From: Amycolatopsis vastitatis
GTDB lineage: Bacteria > Actinomycetota > Actinomycetes > Mycobacteriales > Pseudonocardiaceae
Assembly (NCBI RefSeq): GCF_002234595.1
Contig: NZ_NMUL01000022.1
Span: forward strand, 1-64,000
Reading direction: 5' to 3'
DNA: 64,000 nucleotides
The notes under the pieces were generated by a model. The model was not told where the DNA came from and did not search any database. It was given only the letters and a program-made list of their open reading frames with translations. Position 1 is the first letter of the stretch. The number at the start of each line of letters is the position of its first letter. Positions 48,698 through 56,959 of the stretch are shown one piece after another. Made by a program: the position numbers and the translations under genes.

Positions 48698-49852
48698 TCA
48701 CTCCGGCGGCAGGAACGCGGGCCGCTGAGCGGGGTCGGGCTCGTCGTAGTAGCGGTGGAACACCGCGGTCTGGCCGCCGGACAGCGGCGGCACGATCCAG
48801 CTCCAGTCGGCCGGGCACCGGCGCCCGGCCCGCTCCTCGCGCTCCACGTGGGACAGGAACCGGTGCGACTCGGTGTGGTGGTCGGCGAGGGCGACCCCGG
48901 CCGCGTCGAACGAGTGCTGGACCGCCAGTGTCAGCTCGACGAGCGCCCGGTCGCGCCACAGCGTGCGGTCGGACGCGGTGTCCAGGCCCATCAGCTCGGC
49001 GACGACCGGCAGCAGGTCGTAGCGCTGCTCGTCGGCGAGGTTGCGGGCCCCGATCTCGGTGCCGAGGTACCAGCCGTTGAACGGCGCCGCGGGGTAGGTG
49101 ACGCCGCCGATCTCCAGTGGCATGTTGCTGATCGCCGGCACCGCGTGCCAGCGCAGGCCCAGCCCGGCGAACCAGCGGTGGTCGGGGTGGGTCAGCGGGA
49201 CCTCCAGGACGGCGTCCGGAGGCAGCGTGAACAGCCGCGGCTCCCCGGCGGCCGTCTCGACCAGGAGCGGGAGGACGTCGAACGACCCTCTTCGCTCGGG
49301 CGGCCGCCAGCCGAGTCTTCGCACCCGCTCGGTGAACTCGGCGTACCGCGGGTCGCCCAGGACCGAACCGTCGTCGAGCCGGTACCCGGCGTAGCGGATG
49401 AGCTGCTCGTTGTGGATGCGCGGCCCCGGCGCGTCCGGGGTGCCGGGGGCGAAGGCGGTGACGGTCGGGCGGATCCGCCCGCCGCGGGTCGCCTGGCGGA
49501 GGTGGGCGACGCACTCGCCGGCGATCGCGGCGGGGTCGGTGACCCGGCGCCGGTCCCGGATCCGGAGGCTGCGCCAGTACAGCCTGCCGATGCAGCGCGC
49601 GGAGTTGCGCCACGCGACGCGCGCGCCGTAGGCCAGCTCGGCCGCGGTGTGCCGGTAGGTGCCCGTTTCCGCGATTTCCGCGCGGACTTCCGCGAGCCGG
49701 GTTTCGAACCGGTCGCCTTCCGGGGCGGCGCCTTCGGCGAACATCCGGTCCAGGAATTCCTCCGCCTCCGCGGAATTGACGCTCTGCTCCCCCGAGACGC
49801 GCCGAGGGTAAAGCGGGATCGACCCCGTCACCCGCTCGGGCATAACCGTCAT
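48698..49852 (-). CDS. nos: Nitric oxide synthase oxygenase (bacterial NOS)
   Basis: A 384-residue oxygenase domain. The heme-thiolate loop WRNSARCIGR carries Cys87. The substrate region has HNEQLIRYAGY, PLEIGGVTYPAAPFNGWYLGTEIG (the Glu in GTEIG binds L-arginine in this family) and ARNLADEQRYDLL. There is no C-terminal reductase, as in other bacterial NOS. It makes NO and citrulline from arginine with tetrahydro-pterin or folate and an external reductase. The ATG at 49852 was chosen because GTGGGG stands 8 bases upstream; a longer upstream frame has no site. A flavodoxin gene follows on the same strand. Confidence 0.95.
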   Translation of the reverse strand: MTVMPERVTGSIPLYPRRVSGEQSVNSAEAEEFLDRMFAEGAAPEGDRFETRLAEVRAEIAETGTYRHTAAELAYGARVAWRNSARCIGRLYWRSLRIRDRRRVTDPAAIAGECVAHLRQATRGGRIRPTVTAFAPGTPDAPGPRIHNEQLIRYAGYRLDDGSVLGDPRYAEFTERVRRLGWRPPERRGSFDVLPLLVETAAGEPRLFTLPPDAVLEVPLTHPDHRWFAGLGLRWHAVPAISNMPLEIGGVTYPAAPFNGWYLGTEIGARNLADEQRYDLLPVVAELMGLDTASDRTLWRDRALVELTLAVQHSFDAAGVALADHHTESHRFLSHVEREERAGRRCPADWSWIVPPLSGGQTAVFHRYYDEPDPAQRPAFLPPE

Positions 49853-50246
49853 CGCGTTACCCCACTCTCCGAAATCGCGATCTGCATCCCGACGAAAAGG
49901 TTCACCGTTCCTCCGATGGTCGCCCACGACACCGTGCCCGGAAGTTCCCACTGCCCTGGGACTTCCGGTCAGGCGGGCGAGGATACCTCACGTCCCGCAA
50001 TTCCCCGTCATCCCTGCCGAGTCCGAAACAATGACCACTACCAAGTGTCATTCGGACATGGCGCACCGCATTTTCCGTCAATCGATCACTGGGGACGGTT
50101 AAATCCGCGTGATCCTTTTCCCGCGGTGATACCTGCGTCTTTTCGTGGGCATTCGCCGAACGGCCTTCTCCGGTGGCAGTCACCCGTGTATGGGCACGGC
50201 AGGCGCCGGCGTTAGAGTCGGGTGATCGGCACAGGAAGGACGGTTC
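49853..50246. promoter_or_regulatory. 394-bp divergent control region between the NOS and COG0523 GTPase genes
   Basis: No gene is evident. Two imperfect inverted repeats stand out. One is CCGGAAGT(T)CCCA/TGGGACTTCCGG at 49938-49950 and 49957-49968. The other is AATGAC(C)ACT/AGTGTCATT at 50030-50039 and 50044-50052. The region 50040-50140 is lower in G+C than its neighbours and probably holds promoters. A zinc (Zur) box for the GTPase gene was looked for but no clear match was found. Confidence 0.5.
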
Positions 50247-51260
50247 GTGAGCGCCAGGCGCATCCCCGTGGTCCTCGTCGCCGGGTTCCTCGGCGCGGGC
50301 AAGACGACTCTGCTCAACCACCTGCTCGCCAACCGCGAGGGCGCCCGGGTCGGCGTCGTGGTGAACGACTTCGGCCAGGTCAACGTCGACGCGCTCGCCG
50401 TCGCCGGCCAGGTCGACACGATGGTCTCGCTCGGCAATGGATGCCTTTGCTGTGCCGTGGACGCCAGCGGACTGGACGCGATGCTCGGACGGCTGTCGAG
50501 CGCCGAGGCGGGCATCGACGTCATCGTCGTCGAGGCCAGCGGCATCGCCGAGCCCCGCGACCTGATCCGGCTGATGATCGCGAGCGAAAACCCGGACATC
50601 CGCTACGGCGGGCTGGCCGAGGTCGTGGACGCGGCCGAGTTCGAGGTCTCCCGCGAGCGCCACCCCGAACTGGCCGGCCACCTCCGGCTGGCCGACCTCG
50701 TGGTGCTGAACAAGGCCGACCGGGTACCGGCCGAGGCGCTGGCCAAGCTGACCGCGACCGTCGAAGAGCTGGCCCTGGGCTGCCCGCTGCTGGTCACCTC
50801 GCACGGGCGCGTCGATCCCCGGCTGTTCTTCGACCCCGAACCCCGCGGCGAGCGGGCCGGTCAGCTGTCCTTCGACGACCTGCGCGAGGACGACGACCAC
50901 TCGGACCACCTGCACGCGGAGTACCAGACGGTCACCTTCACCGCCGATACCCCGCTCGCCCCGCGCGCCTTCGTCGAGTTCCTCGAGCGCCGGCCGCCCG
51001 GGCTCTACCGCATGAAGGGCCAGGCCGACTTCGGCGCCGGATCGCGCTTCCACCTGCACACCGTCGGCGGGTTCGTGCAGCTCGAACGGTCGGCTTGGCC
51101 GTCGCGGGCGCCCCGGCGGACGGAACTGGTCCTGATCGGCACCGGGATCGACACCGGCGCCGTCCTCACCGAGCTGGAAGGGTGCGTCGCGCCCGACCCG
51201 TCGGTGGTCGACGAGCGCGGCCTGCTGCACATCCTCCGCTACCTGCCCGACGAGGCCTGA
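50247..51260 (+). CDS. COG0523/CobW-type metal chaperone GTPase
   Basis: A 337-residue G3E GTPase. Walker A is GFLGAGKTT (residues 13-21), the metal site is GCLCC (Cys66, Cys68, Cys69), Walker B VVEASGIAEP, and the guanine-specific NKAD. The CobW C-terminal domain follows (YQTVTFTADTPLAPRAFVEF, RMKGQADF). A short Asp/His-rich segment (REDDDHSDHLHAEYQ) may bind metal. AGGAAGGACGGTTC precedes the GTG. Such proteins deliver zinc or cobalt to client enzymes, often under zinc limitation. It is divergent from the NOS gene, so a heme/zinc link is possible but unproven. Confidence 0.9.
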   Translation: MSARRIPVVLVAGFLGAGKTTLLNHLLANREGARVGVVVNDFGQVNVDALAVAGQVDTMVSLGNGCLCCAVDASGLDAMLGRLSSAEAGIDVIVVEASGIAEPRDLIRLMIASENPDIRYGGLAEVVDAAEFEVSRERHPELAGHLRLADLVVLNKADRVPAEALAKLTATVEELALGCPLLVTSHGRVDPRLFFDPEPRGERAGQLSFDDLREDDDHSDHLHAEYQTVTFTADTPLAPRAFVEFLERRPPGLYRMKGQADFGAGSRFHLHTVGGFVQLERSAWPSRAPRRTELVLIGTGIDTGAVLTELEGCVAPDPSVVDERGLLHILRYLPDEA

Positions 51261-51329
51261 GGCGCGCCGCCACGCCGAAGATCGGCAAATGCTCCCGGGT
51301 TCCGTCGGCCGCGACGGACACTGACCGCC

Positions 51330-51584
51330 ATGACGACCACCGCGGTGAGCGCACCACGCTGGTACCTGGTCGGCGTGCTGCCCGAAGACGTCCCGCTGGC
51401 CCACCTGATGACCCGCTCCGGCGACCTCCGCTACCGGCGTTCGGCGTGTGGCGCACGGGAGTCCCGCAGCTGGAAGCCTCTCGATTTGGCGACATCCGAG
51501 GTGACGCCGTGCCCGGCGTGCGTCGCGACGCTGTCCGGCGTCGGCGAGGACCGCGGCCAGCTCGCCCTCGATCTGCCGGTCTAG
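51330..51584 (+). CDS. Small Cys-containing hypothetical protein
   Basis: An 84-residue protein. Three Cys, one in RRSACGARESRSW and two in TPCPACVATL, suggest a zinc-ribbon-like site. Its TAG shares the CTAG tetramer (51581-51584) with the stop of the convergent TetR gene. It follows the COG0523 GTPase gene by 69 bases on the same strand. The family was not recognised. Confidence 0.62.
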   Translation: MTTTAVSAPRWYLVGVLPEDVPLAHLMTRSGDLRYRRSACGARESRSWKPLDLATSEVTPCPACVATLSGVGEDRGQLALDLPV

Positions 51585-52150
51585 CCGGTCCAGCCGGTCA
51601 AGGTCGCCGCGAGCCGCTTCGCGGTGACGAACGGCCTTGTGCTCCGGTCGACCACCGACCTGACCGCGGCCCCCTCGAGCAGCAGCATCAGCTCGTCCGC
51701 CAGTGCGTCGGCGCGGCCGGGCATCACGCGTTCGAGCTGCGCCTGCAGGTAGCCGCGCAGCGCGGTCTTGTGGTGGCGGACGACCTCGCGGACCGGATCG
51801 GCGGGGTCGGGGAACTCCGACGTCGCGTTCAGGAACGCGCAGCCGCGGTAGCCGTCGCGGGACAGCCAGGTTTCATACGCGTCGAACACCGCCAGCACCC
51901 GTTCCCGCGGTTCGGTGTGCGCGGCGGTGATCCGGTCGATCTCCGCCTGCCACCGCCGGTCCCGCTCCCGCAGGTACGCGACGACCAGGCCGCTCTTGGA
52001 GCCGAAGTTGCCGTAGAGGGCGGCTTTGGTGACGCCCGCTTCGGCCGCCACCGTGTCGACGCCGACGGCGTGGATGCCGTCGCGGTAGAACAGCGTCGAC
52101 GCGGCCTTCAGCACCTTCGCTCCGGCATCACCGGGACGCGTGCGGCCCAC
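51581..52150 (-). CDS. TetR-family regulator
   Basis: A 189-residue regulator. The helix-turn-helix is AAEAGVTKAALYGNFGSKSGLV, followed by an all-helical ligand domain (VFDAYETWLSRDGYRGCAFLNATSEF, the TetR_C-type CAFLN segment). The GTG at 52150 follows GGAGGG; an in-frame ATG at 52201 directly next to the promoter is the alternative and could be leaderless. It is divergent from an MFS gene, with a perfect 14-bp palindrome between them, so it probably represses that pump. Confidence 0.87.
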   Translation of the reverse strand: MGRTRPGDAGAKVLKAASTLFYRDGIHAVGVDTVAAEAGVTKAALYGNFGSKSGLVVAYLRERDRRWQAEIDRITAAHTEPRERVLAVFDAYETWLSRDGYRGCAFLNATSEFPDPADPVREVVRHHKTALRGYLQAQLERVMPGRADALADELMLLLEGAAVRSVVDRSTRPFVTAKRLAATLTGWTG

Positions 52151-52214
52151 GGGCCCTCCAGACAAGTCGGTATCAGCGTTCACCTGCGATGACTCTATCA
52201 TCGCTTGACACCAT

Positions 52215-52228
52215 ACAGACCTGTCTGT
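52215..52228. promoter_or_regulatory. TetR operator candidate ACAGAC-CT-GTCTGT
   Basis: A perfect 6-bp inverted repeat with a 2-base spacer. A consensus TTGACA (52205-52210) lies just upstream on the plus strand, so bound TetR would cover the pump promoter as well as that of tetR. Confidence 0.8.
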
Positions 52229-52240
52229 TCAGTGGATGGC

Positions 52241-53389
52241 ATGGTGAGCGGAACGGAGGAGAAGACGACGGGGTGGTGGTCCGTCGCCGCGGCGGGCGCG
52301 GGCGTGATCGCCCTTTGCTACGGCTTCGCGCGCTACGCGTACGGGCTGTTCGTGCCCCGGTTCAGCGAGACGTTCGGGCTCACGACCACCGGCGTCGGCG
52401 TCCTCGGCGGCCTGTCCACGGCGGGCTACGGCCTCGGGTTGCTGGTGTCCCCGGCCACGTCCCGCCGGTCCGCCCGCCGCACGGTCATCCTGGCCGGAGC
52501 GTCGGCCACGCTCGGGCTCGCGCTCATGGCGGCGGCCGCGGGCGTCGTGGTGTTCGGGGCCGGGATCGTCCTCGCGGGCACCGGCGCGGGCCTCGTCTCG
52601 CCCGGGGTCGCCCAGCTGATCGGCGAGACGGTCGGCCCGCGCGCCCGGGCCGGGGCGCAGACCTGGGCCAACACCGGCACCGGGCTCGGGCTGGCCGCGT
52701 CGGCGTTCACTCCCCTGCTGGCGTTCGGCTGGCCCGCGATCTGGTGGACGTTCGCCGTCCTCGGCGTCGGGGTGACTCTGCTCGCCTGGCGGACGCTGCC
52801 CCGGCCACCCGCTTCCGCCGAGGTCCCGGCGGCTTCCGGTCGCGGCCACACGCCGGTTCCGCTCGTGGTCAACTCCGTCCTCATCGGAGTGACGAGCGCG
52901 CCGTACTGGACGTTTTCCAGCTCGCGGCTCGCCGAAGCCGGTCTCGGCCCGGTGGCCGCGACCTGGTGCTGGGCCACGATCGGCGTGGCCGGCCTGTTCG
53001 GCGGCCTGGCCGGGCGCGCGGCCGGGCGGGCGGGGCTGCGGACGGTCAACCTCGCCACCTGGACGCTGGCCGCGGCCGGTATCGCGCTGCTGGCCCTGCC
53101 CTGCCCGGGGGTGGCCGGGGCCTTGCTCTCCAGCGCGCTGTTCGGCAGCACCTACATGGCGTTGACCGGGCTCTGCATCCTCTGGGCCGCCCGGGTGTTC
53201 CCGGACCGGCCCGCGCGGGGCGTCACCTGGTCGTTCGCCGGGCTCGGCGCCGGCCAGACCGTGGCCTCACCGCTGGCCGGCGCGGCGGCCGCGGGGATCG
53301 GGTCCGCGGCGGTGTTCGGGCTGGCCGCGCTGGTGGCACTCACGGCGTGGAGCCAGCTCCACCACCGCTTCGGGCCGCCGTCGGAGTGA
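52241..53389 (+). CDS. MFS transporter (YbfB/YjiJ-like)
   Basis: A 382-residue protein with 12 predicted helices. The N-terminal GVIALCYGFARYAYGLFVPRF is typical of the YbfB/YjiJ (UPF0226-like) branch. SPATSRRSARRT replaces the usual 2-3 loop. The ATG at 52241 was chosen; the earlier in-frame codons would lie on the operator. It is probably controlled by the divergent TetR gene through the palindrome at 52215. Substrate unknown. Confidence 0.86.
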   Translation: MVSGTEEKTTGWWSVAAAGAGVIALCYGFARYAYGLFVPRFSETFGLTTTGVGVLGGLSTAGYGLGLLVSPATSRRSARRTVILAGASATLGLALMAAAAGVVVFGAGIVLAGTGAGLVSPGVAQLIGETVGPRARAGAQTWANTGTGLGLAASAFTPLLAFGWPAIWWTFAVLGVGVTLLAWRTLPRPPASAEVPAASGRGHTPVPLVVNSVLIGVTSAPYWTFSSSRLAEAGLGPVAATWCWATIGVAGLFGGLAGRAAGRAGLRTVNLATWTLAAAGIALLALPCPGVAGALLSSALFGSTYMALTGLCILWAARVFPDRPARGVTWSFAGLGAGQTVASPLAGAAAAGIGSAAVFGLAALVALTAWSQLHHRFGPPSE

Positions 53390-53394
53390 TCCCG

Positions 53395-54399
53395 TCACTC
53401 CTTCTTCGCGCGGCTCGGCGCGACGCGCGGCGGCTCGTTCGGCATCTTCGGGTAGACCGGTGGCCACGGCGCGTCCATGAGCCCGTTCGCCATGTCCGCT
53501 TCGGACATCTCGAGCAGCGGCTCGATCGACTGCGGCCGCTCCCCCGCCCCGGCCCACGGATCGCCCCGCTCGGCGACCCGGGCGGGCACCGTGCTCAGCG
53601 TGAGCGTGTCGGGCTCGACGGCGTCCAGCTCGTCCCAGCCGATCGGCGTGGAGACCTGGCCGCCGACGCGCGGGCGCACGCACCAGGTGCCGAACACGGT
53701 CTTGTGCGGCGCGTTCTGGTTGAAGTCGACGAACACGCGCGAGCCGCGTTCCTCCTTCCACCACTGCGCGGTGATCTTCTCCGGATGCCGGCGTTCCAGC
53801 GCGCGGGCCAGCGCGACCGCGGCGGCGCGCACCTGGAAGCTGTCCCAGCGCGGCTCGAGCATCACGTACAGGTGCAGCCCCCGCGAACCCGACGTCTTCA
53901 GGTGGCCCTCGATGCCGTGCTCGGCCAGGAACTCCCGGGTCAGCAGCGCGGCCTCGCGCAGCTCGTCGAAGCCGATCCCGGGCGACGGGTCGAGGTCGAC
54001 GCGCAGCTCGTCGGCGACCTCGGGCGTGTCGGCGAGGTAGGGCCAGACGTGGAAGCCGAGGCAGCCCAGGTTGACCGCCCAGAGGATGTGGGCCAGGTCC
54101 TTCGCGACCAGCGCGTCGCTCGTCGTGCCGTTCGGGGTCGTGACGACGGTGGTGGTCAGCCACGGCGGCGTGCCCTTCGGGACGCGTTTCTGGAACCAGT
54201 TCTTGCCACCGGCGCCGTCCGGGTAGCGCTCCAGCAGCAGCGGGCGCCCGCCGAGCCGCGCCAGCAGCGGCCCGCTGATCGCCCGGTAGTACTCGACGAG
54301 GTCGAGCTTCGTCTCGCCGCGTTCCGGGAAGTAGACCTTGTCCGGGCTGCTGATCTTGACCTCGACGCCGTCGACGTCGAGCAGCACCGCCCCGCTCAT
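53395..54399 (-). CDS. LigD-type polymerase/primase (PolDom)
   Basis: A 334-residue stand-alone polymerase domain of the LigD/AEP superfamily. Motifs are KVYFPERGETKLDLVEYY, VDLDPSPG (catalytic Asp pair), HLKTSGSRGLHLYV and FVDFNQNAPHKTVFGTWCVR. It adds ribo- or deoxynucleotides during end joining. The ATG overlaps the ligase stop codon in ATGA (54396-54399), so the two genes are translationally coupled. GGAGG stands before the start. No Ku gene lies in this window. Confidence 0.92.
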   Translation of the reverse strand: MSGAVLLDVDGVEVKISSPDKVYFPERGETKLDLVEYYRAISGPLLARLGGRPLLLERYPDGAGGKNWFQKRVPKGTPPWLTTTVVTTPNGTTSDALVAKDLAHILWAVNLGCLGFHVWPYLADTPEVADELRVDLDPSPGIGFDELREAALLTREFLAEHGIEGHLKTSGSRGLHLYVMLEPRWDSFQVRAAAVALARALERRHPEKITAQWWKEERGSRVFVDFNQNAPHKTVFGTWCVRPRVGGQVSTPIGWDELDAVEPDTLTLSTVPARVAERGDPWAGAGERPQSIEPLLEMSEADMANGLMDAPWPPVYPKMPNEPPRVAPSRAKKE

Positions 54400-55475
54400 C
54401 GCGCCTCCCCGAACAGCTTCGCGAGCTCGGCGGGCGGCGCCTCGTCGAGCTGGGCGTACGTGCAGGACTCCGGCGTGCGGTCGGGCCGGAACCGGACCAG
54501 CCGCCCGCCGTGGCGGAACCGGCCGCCCTGCAGGTGCTCGTAGCGGACCTCGGCCACCCACTCCGGGCGCAGCGGCTCCCACGACAGGTCCTTCTGCGGC
54601 GCCCACCGGCTCATCGCCCCGGGTTTGCGGCCCGGGTCCGGTTCGTACTCGGCCCACGTCCGCCAGGGATGGCCGTCCAGCGCGTTTTCCCGCAGCGGCG
54701 CCAGTTCTTCGACCAGCTCGCCGCGCCGCGCCTTCGTGAAGCTGCTCGCGACACCGACGTGGTGGAGCACGCCTTCGTCGTCGAACAGGCCCAGCAGCAG
54801 CGAACCGACGCCCACGCCGTCCTTGTGCCACCGGAAGCCGGCGACGACGCAGTCCGCGGTGCGCTCGTGCTTGACCTTCCACATCACGCGTTTGTCCTGC
54901 TCGTACGGCTCGTCGGCGGGCTTGGCCATGACGCCGTCGAAGCCCGCGCCCTCGAACCGGGTGAACCAGTCCTCGGCCTGCGCGGGGTCGTCGCTCAGCG
55001 GGGTCAGGTGGACGCGCTGCAGCCCTTCGGCCGCGGTGCTCAGGATGCTTTCGAGCTGCTTGCGCCGCTCGCGGAAGGGCACCTCGGTGAGGTCGGTGTC
55101 GCCGAGGGCGAGCAGGTCGAAGGCGATGAAGCTGGCCGGGGTCTCCTCGGCCAGCTTGCGCACGCGCGACGCCGCCGGGTGCAGCCGCAGCTGCAACGTC
55201 TCGAAGTCGAGCCCGGCCGGCGTGACCAGCACGATCTCGCCGTCCACGACGCACCGCGGCGGCAGCGCGGCGGCCAGCAGCTCCACCAGCTCCGGGAAGT
55301 AGCGGGTCAGCGGGCGGTCGTTGCGGGAGCCGAGCTCGATCTCGTCGCCGTCGCGGAACACGACGCAGCGGAAGCCGTCCCACTTCGGCTCGTACAGCAG
55401 CCCGGGCGCACGCGGCACGGCGTGCACGGCTTTCGCGAGCATCGGCCGCACCGGCGGCATCACAGGCAGGTCCAC
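54396..55475 (-). CDS. ATP-dependent DNA ligase (LigC type)
   Basis: A 359-residue ligase. Motif I is EPKWDGFR with the adenylated Lys31. Other motifs are RCVVDGEIVL (III), FDGVMAKPAD (IV) and MWKVKHERTADCVV (V), then an OB domain. Length and lack of other domains fit LigC. It is cotranscribed with the LigD-type polymerase gene; LigC/PolDom pairs are linked to base excision and end-joining repair in mycobacteria. It is divergent from a DinB gene with a 54-bp gap. Confidence 0.93.
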   Translation of the reverse strand: MDLPVMPPVRPMLAKAVHAVPRAPGLLYEPKWDGFRCVVFRDGDEIELGSRNDRPLTRYFPELVELLAAALPPRCVVDGEIVLVTPAGLDFETLQLRLHPAASRVRKLAEETPASFIAFDLLALGDTDLTEVPFRERRKQLESILSTAAEGLQRVHLTPLSDDPAQAEDWFTRFEGAGFDGVMAKPADEPYEQDKRVMWKVKHERTADCVVAGFRWHKDGVGVGSLLLGLFDDEGVLHHVGVASSFTKARRGELVEELAPLRENALDGHPWRTWAEYEPDPGRKPGAMSRWAPQKDLSWEPLRPEWVAEVRYEHLQGGRFRHGGRLVRFRPDRTPESCTYAQLDEAPPAELAKLFGEAR

Positions 55476-55529
55476 CGCGCGAGCTTAAAACACAGGTACG
55501 ACATTTCTGGACGTGATACACACTCCCTT

Positions 55530-56036
55530 GTGACCACCGAACGCCCCGCACCGCCGCTGACCGGCGGCGAGCGCGAAATGCTGCGTACCTTCCTCGACTT
55601 CCACCGCGCCACCCTCGCGATGAAGTGCGACGGACTGTCCGACGAGGACCTCCGCCGTGCGGCCAGCCCGCCGTCCACGCTTTCGCTGCTCGGCCTGGTC
55701 CGGCACATGGCCGAGGTCGAGCGCACCTGGTTCCGGCGGGTGATCGGCGCCGAAGACGTCCCGCTCGTGTGGTCGGACGAGGGCGACTACCAGGCCGCCT
55801 ACGACGCGAGCGCGTCGACGCGTTCGGAAGCCTTCGCGGCGTGGCAGGCCGAGGTCGAGCAGTCCCGCAAGATCGAAGAAGCGGCCGAGTCCCTCGACGT
55901 CACCGGGTACCAGCCGCGCTGGGGCGAGGACGTCTCGCTGCGGCTGGTGATGCTGCACATGATCCACGAATACGCCCGCCACAACGGCCACGCCGACTTC
56001 CTGCGGGAGGCCATCGACGGCGTCACGGGGGCCTGA
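55530..56036 (+). CDS. DinB-family protein
   Basis: A 168-residue four-helix protein of the DinB/DUF664 type (MLRTFLDFHRATLAMKCDGL, LGLVRHMAEVERTWFRRVI, LHMIHEYARHNGHADFLREA). The His residues in RHMAEVE and the final HNGHAD are the expected metal ligands. The GTG at 55530 was chosen because it immediately precedes the fold; TGATAC upstream may be a -10 element. Its TGA overlaps the next ATG by one base. Some family members are thiol-dependent metalloenzymes; activity here is unknown. Confidence 0.87.
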   Translation: MTTERPAPPLTGGEREMLRTFLDFHRATLAMKCDGLSDEDLRRAASPPSTLSLLGLVRHMAEVERTWFRRVIGAEDVPLVWSDEGDYQAAYDASASTRSEAFAAWQAEVEQSRKIEEAAESLDVTGYQPRWGEDVSLRLVMLHMIHEYARHNGHADFLREAIDGVTGA

Positions 56037-56959
56037 TGGACCCGCTCGCCTGGTTGCGCGACTCCGACCCGGCCCTGCGCTGGCAGGTGGAGCGCGACCT
56101 GGCGGGCGAACCGCCGGAGGTCTGGCGAGCGACGCGAGCGCGGATCGCGACCGAGGGGTTCGGCGCGCGGCTGCTGGCACGGCAGGACCCCGACGGCCGG
56201 TGGGCGGGCGGCGCGTTCTTCCCGGCGGGCTTCCACGGCGACGAGCCCCAGCCCTGGACGGCGACCACGTGGTCCCTGAACGCCCTGCGCGAATGGGGTC
56301 TCGACGCCTCCGTGCTGCGCGGCACCGCCGAACTGCTCGCCCGCAACTGCCGCTGGGAGTACGACGACCTGCCCTACTGGGACGGCGAGGTCGACTGCTG
56401 CATCAACGCCTGGACCCTGGCCAACGGGGTGTGGCTCGGCACGGACGTCACGGGCATCGCCGAGTGGTTCGCCGCGCACCAGCTGCCCGACGGCGGCTGG
56501 AACTGCGAGTGGGTCGAGGGCGCCACGCGCTCGTCGGTCCACTCGACGCTCAACTCGCTCAAGGGCCTGCTCGCGTACGAGCAGGCGACGGGCGGGACTC
56601 CGGCTTCACGTGCGGCTCGCCGAGCAGGCGAGGAGTACCTGCTGGAGCGCCGGCTGTTCCGCCGCCTTTCCACCGGCGAGCCGATCGCGCCGTGGGTGCG
56701 CGAGTTCGGCTACCCGTTCCGCTGGCGCTACGACGTGCTCAACGCGGCTTCGTACTTCCGCGACGCCGGCCGTCCGGACGAGCGGATGGCCGAGGCGATC
56801 GCCCTGATCCGCGAAGCACGGCAGCCGGACGGGACGTGGCTGCAGCAGCGGACGGACTCCGGCCGGGTGTGGTTCGAAGTGGACGTCCCGGCCGGGCAGC
56901 CGTCGAAGTGGCTGACGCTGTTCGCCACCCGGGTCCTGACCTGGTGGGACGCCCGCTAA
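56036..56959 (+). CDS. Alpha-toroid (squalene-cyclase/prenyltransferase-like) protein
   Basis: A 307-residue soluble protein with QW-like repeats: RQDPDGRWAGG, HQLPDGGWNCEW and RQPDGTWLQQ, plus Trp-rich helices between (WTATTWSLNALREWG, CCINAWTLANGVWLG). This alpha/alpha toroid fold is shared with terpene cyclases, but the catalytic DxDD motif is not seen, so a cyclase function is doubtful. The ATG overlaps the DinB stop (TGATG), and its own TAA overlaps the convergent DUF1015 stop. Possible role: small-molecule or protein binding in the same pathway as DinB. Confidence 0.83.
   Translation: MDPLAWLRDSDPALRWQVERDLAGEPPEVWRATRARIATEGFGARLLARQDPDGRWAGGAFFPAGFHGDEPQPWTATTWSLNALREWGLDASVLRGTAELLARNCRWEYDDLPYWDGEVDCCINAWTLANGVWLGTDVTGIAEWFAAHQLPDGGWNCEWVEGATRSSVHSTLNSLKGLLAYEQATGGTPASRAARRAGEEYLLERRLFRRLSTGEPIAPWVREFGYPFRWRYDVLNAASYFRDAGRPDERMAEAIALIREARQPDGTWLQQRTDSGRVWFEVDVPAGQPSKWLTLFATRVLTWWDAR

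Noticed and set aside
53395..55551. A 718-codon frame that would fuse a long N-terminus to the LigD-type polymerase
   Set aside because: The N-terminal half overlaps the LigC gene in another frame and has no motifs; LigC is clearly real, so the polymerase starts at 54399.
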